Part shown: piece by piece, positions 1 through 12,700 of the stretch
Numbering within the stretch: position 1 is the stretch's first letter
How the letters are laid out: each line of letters opens with the position of its first letter
From: Blastomussa wellsi
Taxonomy: Eukaryota; Cnidaria; Anthozoa; Scleractinia; Plerogyridae
Length of the DNA: 64,000 bases
Assembly (NCBI GenBank): GCA_947652115.1
Contig: OX393566.1
Span: 21,742,257 to 21,806,256, forward strand
Reading direction: 5' to 3'
Program-made: the position numbers and the translations under genes
Notes under the pieces: model-generated
The model's database searches: none
What the model was told of the DNA's origin: nothing
What the model saw: only the letters and a program-made list of their open reading frames with translations

Positions 1-181
1 GTCAAGTCGTAGAAGGCGGCGGCAGGCGCCTCTTAATTGTTGGACACTAGTTTGTGGCGGGAAATTAACTTGGCGGGCTAGCTTACAAGGAGAAAATCCC
101 AGCATCCCTATCTAGCTAGACCTGTTTTGAAAAAGCCAAAGCAAGGCCACAAAGCCACACCAGACTTTGAGCGACACTCAC
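1..181 (-). other. Partial intron downstream of array exon 1
   Basis: This is the 5' part of the intron after exon 1, starting with the donor at 180-181 on the minus strand. It matches the other array introns. The window ends inside it, so the array or its 3' flanking exons continue to the left. Confidence 0.8.
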
Positions 182-754
182 CAGCCAGTTCGCAGGCCCT
201 GCTGGTTAGGTTGGAAATTTTCAGAAGCAGGTCTTTGAAGTCACTGGCCACCACAACGTCGTCGTCAGACTCCGTTACCAGTCGTAGTTGATCTGCGTCA
301 ACACCACTGCCAACGCCCACGGCTAGAACACGAACGCCTGCCTTTCGCAAGGGCTCTGAGGCCTCTCTCAAGTCTTTGGCGTCGGCTGCTGGGGTCTGGG
401 TGCCGTCCGTTATTAGAAGGGCAATCTTTGGCACGCCCGTTCTGGCTTCAGAGAAGATCTCAGCGGCCGCTAAATCCAGCGCTTTGTCGATTCGTGTCAG
501 GCCTCTCTCGTAAGGTAGAGCATCCACAACCCTCCCGAACTCCTCCGGGGTGGCATACTGGCCGAATCGAGCCTGTACTGAAGCCGAGTTACTGTACAGA
601 ACCATGGCTGCTTGACTCTGGTCTGGTGCTAGGCCGAAACTCTTCGCTACTGCCTTGACAAAGTTCTTCTGTTTCACGTAGTTCCTTCTCCCAATGCTGC
701 CCGAAGAATCGAGGATAAATGCCACGTCCACAGGAGAGCTACATGGCGGTGGTG
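182..754 (-). CDS. vWA exon, array unit 1
   Basis: This is the most C-terminal domain in the window. It differs from consensus by A76V and Q174K and is identical at protein level to unit 4, three units upstream. MIDAS residues and both cysteines are kept. Confidence 0.9.
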
Positions 755-3700
755 CTAATGAGACAGAAATTCAAGGCAGTTAGTGTCAGCTCTACTTTCT
801 GGAGACTCAGCAAAGCTCGTTCTCTTCCCAGCCCTTATACAAAAAGTTCAAGACCTTTTCATGAGCTCTTTCTTTCAAGCCGGACAAGCTAACGCGCCCA
901 AAAGCCACACAGATCTATCTACACACGGAAAGGAACAACACATTCGGCTTTAAATCATGGGATATTATGGCTTCTCTGGCACTCAGTCAAGTCGTAGAAG
1001 GCGGCGGCAGGCGCCTCTTAATTGTTGGACACTAGTTTGTGGCGGGAAATTAACTTGGCGGGCTAGCTTACAAGGAGAAAATCCCAGCATCCCTATCTAG
1101 CTAGACCTGTTTTGAAAAAGCCAAAGCAAGGCCACAAAGCCACACCAGACTTTGAGCGACACTCACCAGCCAGTTCGCAGGCCCTGCTGGTTAGGTTGGA
1201 AATTTTCAGAAGCAGGTCTTGGAAGTCACTGGCCACCACAACGTCGTCGTCAGACTCCGTTACCAGTCGTAGTTGATCTGCGTCAACACCACTGCCAACG
1301 CCCACGGCTAGAACACGAACGCCTGCCTTTCGCAAGGGCTCTGAGGCCTCTCTCAAGTCTTTGGCGTCGGCTGCTGGGGTCTGGGTGCCGTCCGTTATTA
1401 GAAGGGCAATCTTTGGCACGCCCGTTCTGGCTTCAGAGAAGATCTCAGCGGCCGCTAAATCCAGCGCTTTGTCGATTCGTGTCAGGCCTCTCTCGTAAGG
1501 TAGAGCATCCACAGCCCTCCCGAACTCCTCCGGGGTGGCATACTGGCCGAATCGAGCCTGTACTGAAGCCGAGTTACTGTACAGAACCATGGCTGCTTGA
1601 CTCTGGTCTGGTGCTAGGCCGAAACTCTTCGCTACTGCCTTGACAAAGTTCTTCTGTTTCACGTAGTTCCTTCTCCCAATGCTGCCCGAAGAATCGAGGA
1701 TAAATGCCACGTCCACAGGAGAGCTACATGGCGGTGGTGCTAATGAGACAGAAATTCAAGGCAGTTAGTGTCAGCTCTACTTTCTGGAGACTCAGCAAAG
1801 CTCGTTCTCTTCCCAGCCCTTATACAAAAAGTTCAAGACCTTTTCATGAGCTCTTTCTTTCAAGCCGGACAAGCTAACGCGCCCAAAAGCCACACAGATC
1901 TATCTACACACGGAAAGGAACAACACATTCGGCTTTAAATCATGGGATATTATGGCTTCTCTGGCACTCAGTCAAGTCGTAGAAGGCGGCGGCAGGCGCC
2001 TCTTAATTGTTGGACACTAGTTTGTGGCGGGAAATTAACTTGGCGGGCTAGCTTACAAGGAGAAAATCCCAGCATCCCTATCTAGCTAGACCTGTTTTGA
2101 AAAAGCCAAAGCAAGGCCACAAAGCCACACCAGACTTTGAGCGACACTCACCAGCCAGTTCGCAGGCCCTGCTGGTTAGGTTGGAAATTTTCAGAAGCAG
2201 GTCTTGGAAGTCACTGGCCACCACAACGTCGTCGTCAGACTCCGTTACCAGTCGTAGTTGATCTGCGTCAACACCACTGCCAACGCCCACGGCTAGAACA
2301 CGAACGCCTGCCTTTCGCAAGGGCTCTGAGGCCTCTCTCAAGTCTTTGGCGTCGGCTGCTGGGGTCTGGGTGCCGTCCGTTATTAGAAGGGCAATCTTTG
2401 GCACGCCCGTTCTTGCTTCAGAGAAGATCTCAGCGGCCGCTAAATCCAGCGCTTTGTCGATTCGTGTCAGGCCTCTCTCGTAAGGTAGAGCATCCACAGC
2501 CCTCCCGAATTCCTCCGGGGTTGCATACTGGCCGAATCGAGCCTGTGCTGAAGCCGAGTTACTGTACAGAACCATGGCTGCTTGACTTTGGTCTGGTGCT
2601 AGGCCGAAACTCTTCGCTACTGCCTTGACAAAGTTCTTCTGTTTCACGTAGTTCCTTCTCCCAATGCTGCCCGAAGAATCGAGGATAAATGCCACGTCCA
2701 CAGGAGAGCTACATGGCGGTGGTGCTAATGAGACAGAAATTCAAGGCAGTTAGTGTCAGCTCTACTTTCTGGAGACTCAGCAAAGCTCGTTCTCTTCCCA
2801 GCCCTTATACAAAAAGTTCAAGACCTTTTCATGAGCTCTTTCTTTCAAGCCGGACAAGCTAACGCGCCCAAAAGCCACACAGATCTATCTACACACGGAA
2901 AGGAACAACACATTCGGCTTTAAATCATGGGATATTATGGCTTCTCTGGCACTCAGTCAAGTCGTAGAAGGCGGCGGCAGGCGCCTCTTAATTGTTGGAC
3001 ACTAGTTTGTGGCGGGAAATTAACTTGGCGGGCTAGCTTACAAGGAGAAAATCCCAGCATCCCTATCTAGCTAGACCTGTTTTGAAAAAGCCAAAGCAAG
3101 GCCACAAAGCCACACCAGACTTTGAGCGACACTCACCAGCCAGTTCGCAGGCCCTGCTGGTTAGGTTGGAAATTTTCAGAAGCAGGTCTTTGAAGTCACT
3201 GGCCACCACAACGTCGTCGTCAGACTCCGTTACCAGTCGTAGTTGATCTGCGTCAACACCACTGCCAACGCCCACGGCTAGAACACGAACGCCTGCCTTT
3301 CGCAAGGGCTCTGAGGCCTCTCTCAAGTCTTTGGCGTCGGCTGCTGGGGTCTGGGTGCCGTCCGTTATTAGAAGGGCAATCTTTGGCACGCCCGTTCTGG
3401 CTTCAGAGAAGATCTCAGCGGCCGCTAAATCCAGCGCTTTGTCGATTCGTGTCAGGCCTCTCTCGTAAGGTAGAGCATCCACAACCCTCCCGAACTCCTC
3501 CGGGGTGGCATACTGGCCGAATCGAGCCTGTACTGAAGCCGAGTTACTGTACAGAACCATGGCTGCTTGACTCTGGTCTGGTGCTAGGCCGAAACTCTTC
3601 GCTACTGCCTTGACAAAGTTCTTCTGTTTCACGTAGTTCCTTCTCCCAATGCTGCCCGAAGAATCGAGGATAAATGCCACGTCCACAGGAGAGCTACATG

Positions 3701-6700
3701 GCGGTGGTGCTAATGAGACAGAAATTCAAGGCAGTTAGTGTCAGCTCTACTTTCTGGAGACTCAGCAAAGCTCGTTCTCTTCCCAGCCCTTATACAAAAA
3801 GTTCAAGACCTTTTCATGAGCTCTTTCTTTCAAGCCGGACAAGCTAACGCGCCCAAAAGCCACACAGATCTATCTACACACGGAAAGGAACAACACATTC
3901 GGCTTTAAATCATGGGATATTATGGCTTCTCTGGCACTCAGTCAAGTCGTAGAAGGCGGCGGCAGGCGCCTCTTAATTGTTGGACACTAGTTTGTGGCGG
4001 GAAATTAACTTGGCGGGCTAGCTTACAAGGAGAAAATCCCAGCATCCCTATCTAGCTAGACCTGTTTTGAAAAAGCCAAAGCAAGGCCACAAAGCCACAC
4101 CAGACTTTGAGCGACACTCACCAGCCAGTTCGCAGGCCCTGCTGGTTAGGTTGGAAATTTTCAGAAGCAGGTCTTGGAAGTCACTGGCCACCACAACGTC
4201 GTCGTCAGACTCCGTTACCAGTCGTAGTTGATCTGCGTCAACACCACTGCCAACGCCCACGGCTAGAACACGAACGCCTGCCTTTCGCAAGGGCTCTGAG
4301 GCCTCTCTCAAGTCTTTGGCGTCGGCTGCTGGGGTCTGGGTGCCGTCCGTTATTAGAAGGGCAATCTTTGGCACGCCCGTTCTGGCTTCAGAGAAGATCT
4401 CAGCGGCCGCTAAATCCAGCGCTTTGTCGATTCGTGTCAGGCCTCTCTCGTAAGGTAGAGCATCCACAGCCCTCCCGAACTCCTCCGGGGTGGCATACTG
4501 GCCGAATCGAGCCTGTACTGAAGCCGAGTTACTGTACAGAACCATGGCTGCTTGACTCTGGTCTGGTGCTAGGCCGAAACTCTTCGCTACTGCCTTGACA
4601 AAGTTCTTCTGTTTCACGTAGTTCCTTCTCCCAATGCTGCCCGAAGAATCGAGGATAAATGCCACGTCCACAGGAGAGCTACATGGCGGTGGTGCTAATG
4701 AGACAGAAATTCAAGGCAGTTAGTGTCAGCTCTACTTTCTGGAGACTCAGCAAAGCTCGTTCTCTTCCCAGCCCTTATACAAAAAGTTCAAGACCTTTTC
4801 ATGAGCTCTTTCTTTCAAGCCGGACAAGCTAACGCGCCCAAAAGCCACACAGATCTATCTACACACGGAAAGGAACAACACATTCGGCTTTAAATCATGG
4901 GATATTATGGCTTCTCTGGCACTCAGTCAAGTCGTAGAAGGCGGCGGCAGGCGCCTCTTAATTGTTGGACACTAGTTTGTGGCGGGAAATTAACTTGGCG
5001 GGCTAGCTTACAAGGAGAAAATCCCAGCATCCCTATCTAGCTAGACCTGTTTTGAAAAAGCCAAAGCAAGGCCACAAAGCCACACCAGACTTTGAGCGAC
5101 ACTCACCAGCCAGTTCGCAGGCCCTGCTGGTTAGGTTGGAAATTTTCAGAAGCAGGTCTTGGAAGTCACTGGCAACCACAACGTCGTCGTCAGACTCCGT
5201 TACCAGTCGTAGTTGATCTGCGTCAACACCACTGCCAACGCCCACGGCTAGAACACGAACGCCTGCCTTTCGCAAGGGCTCTGAGGCCTCTCTCAAGTCT
5301 TCGGCGTCGGCTGCTGGGGTCTGGGTGCCGTCCGTTATTAGAAGGGCAATCTTTGGCACGCCCGTTCTGGCTTCAGAGAAGATCTCAGCGGCCGCTAAAT
5401 CCAGCGCTTTGTCGATTCGTGTCAGGCCTCTCTCGTAAGGTAGAGCATCCACAGCCCTCCCGAACTCCTCCGGGGTCGCATACTGGCCGAATCGAGCCTG
5501 TACTGAAGCCGAGTTACTGTACAGAACCATGGCTGCTTGACTCTGGTCTGATGCTAGGCCGAAACTCTTCGCTACTGCCTTGACAAAGTTCTTCTGTTTC
5601 ACGTAGTTCCTTCTCCCAATGCTGCCCGAAGAATCGAGGATAAATGCCACGTCCACAGGAGAGCTACATGGCGGTGGTGCTAATGAGACAGAAATTCAAG
5701 GCAGTTAGTGTCAGCTCTACTTTCTGGAGACTCAGCAAAGCTCGTTCTCTTCCCAGCCCTTATACAAAAAGTTCAAGACCTTTTCATGACCTCTTTCTTT
5801 CAAGCCGGACAAGCTAACGCGCCCAAAAGCCACACAGATCTATCTACACACGGAAAGGAACAACACATTCGGCTTTAAATCATGGGATATTATGGCTTCT
5901 CTGGCACTCAGTCAAGTCGTAGAAGGCGGCGGCAGGCGCCTCTTAATTGTTGGACACTAGTTTGTGGCGGGAAATTAACTTGGCGGGCTAGCTTACAAGG
6001 AGAAAATCCCAGCATCCCTATCTAGCTAGACCTGTTTTGAAAAAGCCAAAGCAAGGCCACAAAGCCACACCAGACTTTGAGCGACACTCACCAGCCAGTT
6101 CGCAGGCCCTGCTGGTTAGGTTGGAAATTTTCAGAAGCAGGACTTGGAAGTCACTGGCCACCACAACGTCGTCGTCAGACTCCGTTACCAGTCGTAGTTG
6201 ATCTGCGTCAACACCACTGCCAACGCCCACGGCTAGAACACGAACGCCTGCCTTTCGCAAGGGCTCTGAGGCCTCTCTCAAGTCTTTGGCGTCGGCTGCT
6301 GGGGTCTGGGTGCCGTCCGTTATTAGAAGGGCAATCTTTGGCACGCCCATTCTGGCTTCAGAGAAGATCTCAGCGGCCGCTAAATCCAGCGCTTTGTCGA
6401 TTCGTGTCAGGCCTCTCTCGTAAGGTAGAGCATCCACAGCCCTCCCGAACTCCTCCGGGGTGGCATACTGGCCGAATCGAGCCTGTACTGAAGCCGAGTT
6501 ACTGTACAGAACCATGGCTGCTTGACTCTGGTCTGGTGCTAGGCCGAAACTCTTCGCTACTGCCTTGACAAAGTTCTTCTGTTTCACGTAGTTCCTTCTC
6601 CCAATGCTGCCCGAAGAATCGAGGATAAATGCCACGTCCACAGGAGAGCTACATGGCGGTGGTGCTAATGAGACAGAAATTCAAGGCAGTTAGTGTCAGC

Positions 6701-9700
6701 TCTACTTTCTGGAGACTCAGCAAAGCTCGTTCTCTTCCCAGCCCTTATACAAAAAGTTCAAGACCTTTTCATGAGCTCTTTCTTTCAAGCCGGACAAGCT
6801 AACGCGCCCAAAAGCCACACAGATCTATCTACACACGGAAAGGAACAACACATTCGGCTTTAAATCATGGGATATTATGGCTTCTCTGGCACTCAGTCAA
6901 GTCGTAGAAGGCGGCGGCAGGCGCCTCTTAATTGTTGGACACTAGTTTGTGGCGGGAAATTAACTTGGCGGGCTAGCTTACAAGGAGAAAATCCCAGCAT
7001 CCCTATCTAGCTAGACCTGTTTTGAAAAAGCCAAAGCAAGGCCACAAAGCCACACCAGACTTTGAGCGACACTCACCAGCCAGTTCGCAGGCCCTGCTGG
7101 TTAGGTTGGAAATTTTCAGAAGCAGGTCTTGGAAGTCACTGGCCACCACAACGTCGTCGTCAGACTCCGTTACCAGTCGTAGTTGATCTGCGTCAACACC
7201 ACTGCCAACGCCCACGGCTAGAACACGAACGCCTGCCTTTCGCAAGGGCTCTGAGGCGTCTCTCAAGTCTTTGGCGTCGGCTGCTGGGGTCTGGGTGCCG
7301 TCCGTTATTAGAAGGGCAATCTTTGGCACGCCCGTTCTGGCTTCAGAGAAGATCTCAGCGGCCGCTAAATCCAGCGCTTTGTCGATTCGTGTCAGGCCTC
7401 TCTCGTAAGGTAGAGCATCCACAGCCCTCCCGAACTCCTCCAGGGTGGCATACTGGCCGAATCGAGCCTGTACTGAAGCCGAGTTACTGTACAGAACCAT
7501 GGCTGCTTGACTCTGGTCTGGTGCTAGGCCGAAACTCTTCGCTACTGCCTTGACAAAGTTCTTCTGTTTCACGTAGTTCCTTCTCCCAATGCTGCCCGAA
7601 GAATCGAGGATAAATGCCACGTCCACAGGAGAGCTACATGGCGGTGGTGCTAATGAGACAGAAATTCAAGGCAGTTAGTGTCAGCTCTACTTTCTGGAGA
7701 CTCAGCAAAGCTCGTTCTCTTCCCAGCCCTTATACAAAAAGTTCAAGACCTTTTCATGAGCTCTTTCTTCCAAGCCGGACAAGCTAACGCGCCCAAAAGC
7801 CACACAGATCTATCTACACACGGAAAGGAACAACACATTCGGCTTTAAATCATGGGATATTATGGCTTCTCTGGCACTCAGTCAAGTCGTAGAAGGCGGC
7901 GGCAGGCGCCTCTTAATTGTTGGACACTAGTTTGTGGCGGGGAATAAACTTGGCGGGCTAGCTTACAAGGAGAAAATCCCAGCATCCCTATCTAGCTAGA
8001 CCTGTTTTGAAAAAGCCAAAGCAAGGCCACAAAGCCACACCAGACTTTGAGCGACACTCACCAGCCAGTTCGCAGGCCCTGCTGGTTAGGTTGGAAATTT
8101 TCAGAAGCAGGTCTTGGAAGTCACTGGCCACCACAACGTCGTCGTCAGACTCCGTTACCAGTCGTAGTTGATCTGCGTCAACACCACTGCCAACGCCCAC
8201 GGCTAGAACACGAACGCCTGCCTTTCGCAAGGGCTCTGAGGCCTCTCTCAAGTCTTTGGCGTCGGCTGCTGGGGTCTGGGTGCCGTCCGTTATTAGAAGG
8301 GCAATCTTTGGCACGCCCGTTCTGGCTTCAGAGAAGATCTCAGCGGCCGCTAAATCCAGCGCTTTGTCGATTCGTGTCAGGCCTCTCTCGTAAGGTAGAG
8401 CATCCACAGCCCTCCCGAACTCCTCCGGGGTCGCATACTGGCCGAATCGAGCCTGTACTGAAGCCGAGTTACTGTACAGAACCATGGCTGCTTGACTCTG
8501 GTCTGGTGCTAGGCCGAAACTCTTCGCTACTGCCTTGACAAAGTTCTTCTGTTTCACGTAGTTCCTTCTCCCAATGCTGCCCGAAGAATCGAGGATAAAT
8601 GCCACGTCCACAGGAGAGCTACATGGCGGTGGTGCTAATGAGACAGAAATTCAAGGCAGTTAGTGTCAGCTCTACTTTCTGGAGACTCAGCAAAGCTCGT
8701 TCTCTTCCCAGCCCTTATACAAAAAGTTCAAGACTTTTTCATGAGCTCTTTCTTTCAAGCCGGACAAGCTAACGCGCCCAAAAGCCACACAGATCTATCT
8801 ACACACGGAAAGGAACAACACATTCGGCTTTAAATCATGGGATATTATGGCTTCTCTGGCACTCAGTCAAGTCGTAGAAGGCGGCGGCAGGCGCCTCTTA
8901 ATTGTTGGACACTAGTTTGTGGCGGGAAATTAACTTGGCGGGCTAGCTTACAAGGAGAAAATCCCAGCATCCCTATCTAGCTAGACCTGTTTTGAAAAAG
9001 CCAAAGCAAGGCCACAAAGCCACACCAGACTTTGAGCGACACTCACCAGCCAGTTCGCAGGCCCTGCTGGTTAGGTTGGAAATTTTCAGAAGCAGGTCTT
9101 GGAAGTCACTGGCCACCACAACGTCGTCGTCAGACTCCGTTACCAGTCGTAGTTGATCTGCGTCAACACCACTGCCAACGCCCACGGCTAGAACACGAAC
9201 GCCTGCCTTTCGCAAGGGCTCTGAGGCCTCTCTCAAGTCTTTGGCGTCGGCTGCTGGGGTCTGGGTGCCGTCCGTTATTAGAAGGGCAATCTTTGGCACG
9301 CCCATTCTGGCTTCAGAGAAGATCTCAGCGGCCGCTAAATCCAGCGCTTTGTCGATTCGTGTCAGGCCTCTCTCGTAAGGTAGAGCATCCACAGCCCTCC
9401 CGAACTCCTCCGGGGTGGCATAGTGGCCGAATCGAGCCTGTACTGAAGCCGAGTTACTGTACAGAACCATGGCTGCTTGACTCTGGTCTGGTGCTAGGCC
9501 GAAACTCTTCGCTACTGCCTTGACAAAGTTCTTCTGTTTCACGTAGTTCCTTCTCCCAATGCTGCCCGAAGAATCGAGGATAAATGCCACGTCCACAGGA
9601 GAGCTACATGGCGGTGGTGCTAATGAGACAGAAATTCAAGGCAGTTAGTGTCAGCTCTACTTTCTGGAGACTCAGCAAAGCTCGTTCTCTTCCCAGCCCT

Positions 9701-12700
9701 TATACAAAAAGTTCAAGACCTTTTCATGAGCTCTTTCTTTCAAGCCGGACAAGCTAACGCGCCCAAAAGCCACACAGATCTATCTACACACGGAAAGGAA
9801 CAACACATTCGGCTTTAAATCATGGGATATTATGGCTTCTCTGGCACTCAGTCAAGTCGTAGAAGGCGGCGGCAGGCGCCTCTTAATTGTTGGACACTAG
9901 TTTGTGGCGGGAAATTAACTTGGCGGGCTAGCTTACAAGGAGAAAATCCCAGCATCCCTATCTAGCTAGACCTGTTTTGAAAAAGCCAAAGCAAGGCCAC
10001 AAAGCCACACCAGACTTTGAGCGACACTCACCAGCCAGTTCGCAGGCCCTGCTGGTTAGGTTGGAAATTTTCAGAAGCAGGTCTTGGAAGTCACTGGCCA
10101 CCACAACGTCGTCGTCAGACTCCGTTACCAGTCGTAGTTGATCTGCGTCAACACCACTGCCAACGCCCACGGCTAGAACACGAACGCCTGCCTTTCGCAA
10201 GGGCTCTGAGGCCTCTCTCAAGTCTTTGGCGTCGGCTGCTGGGGTCTGGGTGCCGTCCGTTATTAGAAGGGCAATCTTTGGCACGCCCGTTCTGGCTTCA
10301 GAGAAGATCTCAGCGGCCGCTAAATCCAGCGCTTTGTCGATTCGTGTCAGGCCTCTCTCGTAAGGTAGAGCATCCACAGCCCTCCCGAACTCCTCAGGGG
10401 TGGCATACTGGCCGAATCGAGCCTGTACTGAAGCCGAGTTACTGTACAGAACCATGGCTGCTTGACTCTGGTCTGGTGCTAGGCCGAAACTCTTCGCTAC
10501 TGCCTTGACAAAGTTCTTCTGTTTCACGTAGTTCCTTCTCCCAATGCTGCCCGAAGAATCGAGGATAAATGCCACGTCCACAGGAGAGCTACATGGCGGT
10601 GGTGCTAATGAGACAGAAATTCAAGGCAGTTAGTGTCAGCTCTACTTTCTGGAGACTCAGCAAAGCTCGTTCTCTTCCCAGCCCCTATACAAAAAGTTCA
10701 AGACCTTTTCATGATCTCTTTCTTCCAAGCCGGACAAGCTAACGCGCCCAAAAGCCACACAGATCTATCTACACACGGAAAGGAACAACACATTCGGCTT
10801 TAAATCATGGGATATTATGGCTTCTCTGGCACTCAGTCAAGTCGTAGAAGGCGGCGGCAGGCGCCTCTTAATTGTTGGACACTAGTTTGTGGCGGGAAAT
10901 TAACTTGGCGGGCTAGCTTACAAGGAGAAAATCCCAGCATCCCTATCTAGCTAGACCTGTTTTGAAAAAGCCAAAGCAAGGCCACAAAGCCACACCAGAC
11001 TTTGAGCGACACTCACCAGCCAGTTCGCAGGCCCTGCTGGTTAGGTTGGAAATTTTCAGAAGCAGGTCTTTGAAGTCACTGGCCACCACAACGTCGTCGT
11101 CAGACTCCGTTACCAGTCGTAGTTGATCTGCGTCAACACCACTGCCAACGCCCACGGCTAGAACACGAACGCCTGCCTTTCGCAAGGGCTCTGAGGCCTC
11201 TCTCAAGTCTTTGGCGTCGGCTGCTGGGGTCTGGGTGCCGTCCGTTATTAGAAGGGCAATCTTTGGCACGCCCATTCTGGCTTCAGAGAAGATCTCAGCG
11301 GCCGCTAAATCCAGCGCTTTGTCGATTCGTGTCAGGCCTCTCTCGTAAGGTAGAGCATCTACAGCCCTCCCGAACTCCTCCGGGGTGGCATACTGGCCGA
11401 ATCGAGCCTGTACTGAAGCCGAGTTACTGTACAGAACCATGGCTGCTTGACTCTGGTCTGGTGCTAGGCCGAAACTCTTCGCTACTGCCTTGACAAAGTT
11501 CTTCTGTTTCACGTAGTTCCTTCTCCCAATGCTGCCCGAAGAATCGAGGATAAATGCCACGTCCACAGGAGAGCTACATGGCGGTGGTGCTAATGAGACA
11601 GAAATTCAAGGCAGTTAGTGTCAGCTCTACTTTCTGGAGACTCAGCAAAGCTCGTTCTCTTCCCAGCCCTTATACAAAAAGTTCAAGACCTTTTCATGAG
11701 CTCTTTCTTTCAAGCCGGACAAGCTAACGCGCCCAAAAGCCACACAGATCTATCTACACACGGAAAGGAACAACACATTCGGCTTTAAATCATGGGATAT
11801 TATGGCTTCTCTGGCACTCAGTCAAGTCGTAGAAGGCGGCGGCAGGCGCCTCTTAATTGTTGGACACTAGTTTGTGGCGGGAAATTAACTTGGCGGGCTA
11901 GCTTACAAGGAGAAAATCCCAGCATCCCTATCTAGCTAGACCTGTTTTGAAAAAGCCAAAGCAAGGCCACAAAGCCACACCAGACTTTGAGCGACACTCA
12001 CCAGCCAGTTCGCAGGCCCTGCTGGTTAGGTTGGAAATTTTCAGAAGCAGGTCTTGGAAGTCACTGGCCACCACAACGTCGTCGTCAGACTCCGTTACCA
12101 GTCGTAGTTGATCTGCGTCAACACCACTGCCAACGCCCACGGCTAGAACACGAACGCCTGCCTTTCGCAAGGGCTCTGAGGCCTCTCTCAAGTCTTTGGC
12201 GTCGGCTGCTGGGGTCTGGGTGCCGTCCGTTATTAGAAGGGCAATCTTTGGCACGCCCGTTCTGGCTTCAGAGAAGATCTCAGCGGCCGCTAAATCCAGC
12301 GCTTTGTCGATTCGTGTCAGGCCTCTCTCGTAAGGTAGAGCATCCACAGCCCTCCCGAACTCCTCAGGGGTGGCATACTGGCCGAATCGAGCCTGTACTG
12401 AAGGCGAGTTACTGTACAGAACCATGGCTGCTTGACTCTGGTCTGGTGCTAGGCCGAAACTCTTCGCTACTGCCTTGACAAAGTTCTTCTGTTTCACGTA
12501 GTTCCTTCTCCCAATGCTGCCCGAAGAATCGAGGATAAATGCCACGTCCACAGGAGAGCTACATGGCGGTGGTGCTAATGAGACAGAAATTCAAGGCAGT
12601 TAGTGTCAGCTCTACTTTCTGGAGACTCAGCAAAGCTCGTTCTCTTCCCAGCCCTTATACAAAAAGTTCAAGACCTTTTCATGACCTCTTTCTTTCAAGC

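Noticed and set aside
108..181. Open frame continuing past each array exon for about 24 residues to a stop
   Set aside because: It reads through a strong GTGAGTG donor into the intron. The vWA fold and its closing cysteine end at the donor, and phase matches the next exon.
1152..1643. 163-residue plus-strand open frame repeated in most array units (76 residues in others)
   Set aside because: It is antisense to the vWA exon, has no domain character, and is kept open only because the units are near-identical. Single base changes shorten it in units 1, 4 and 12.
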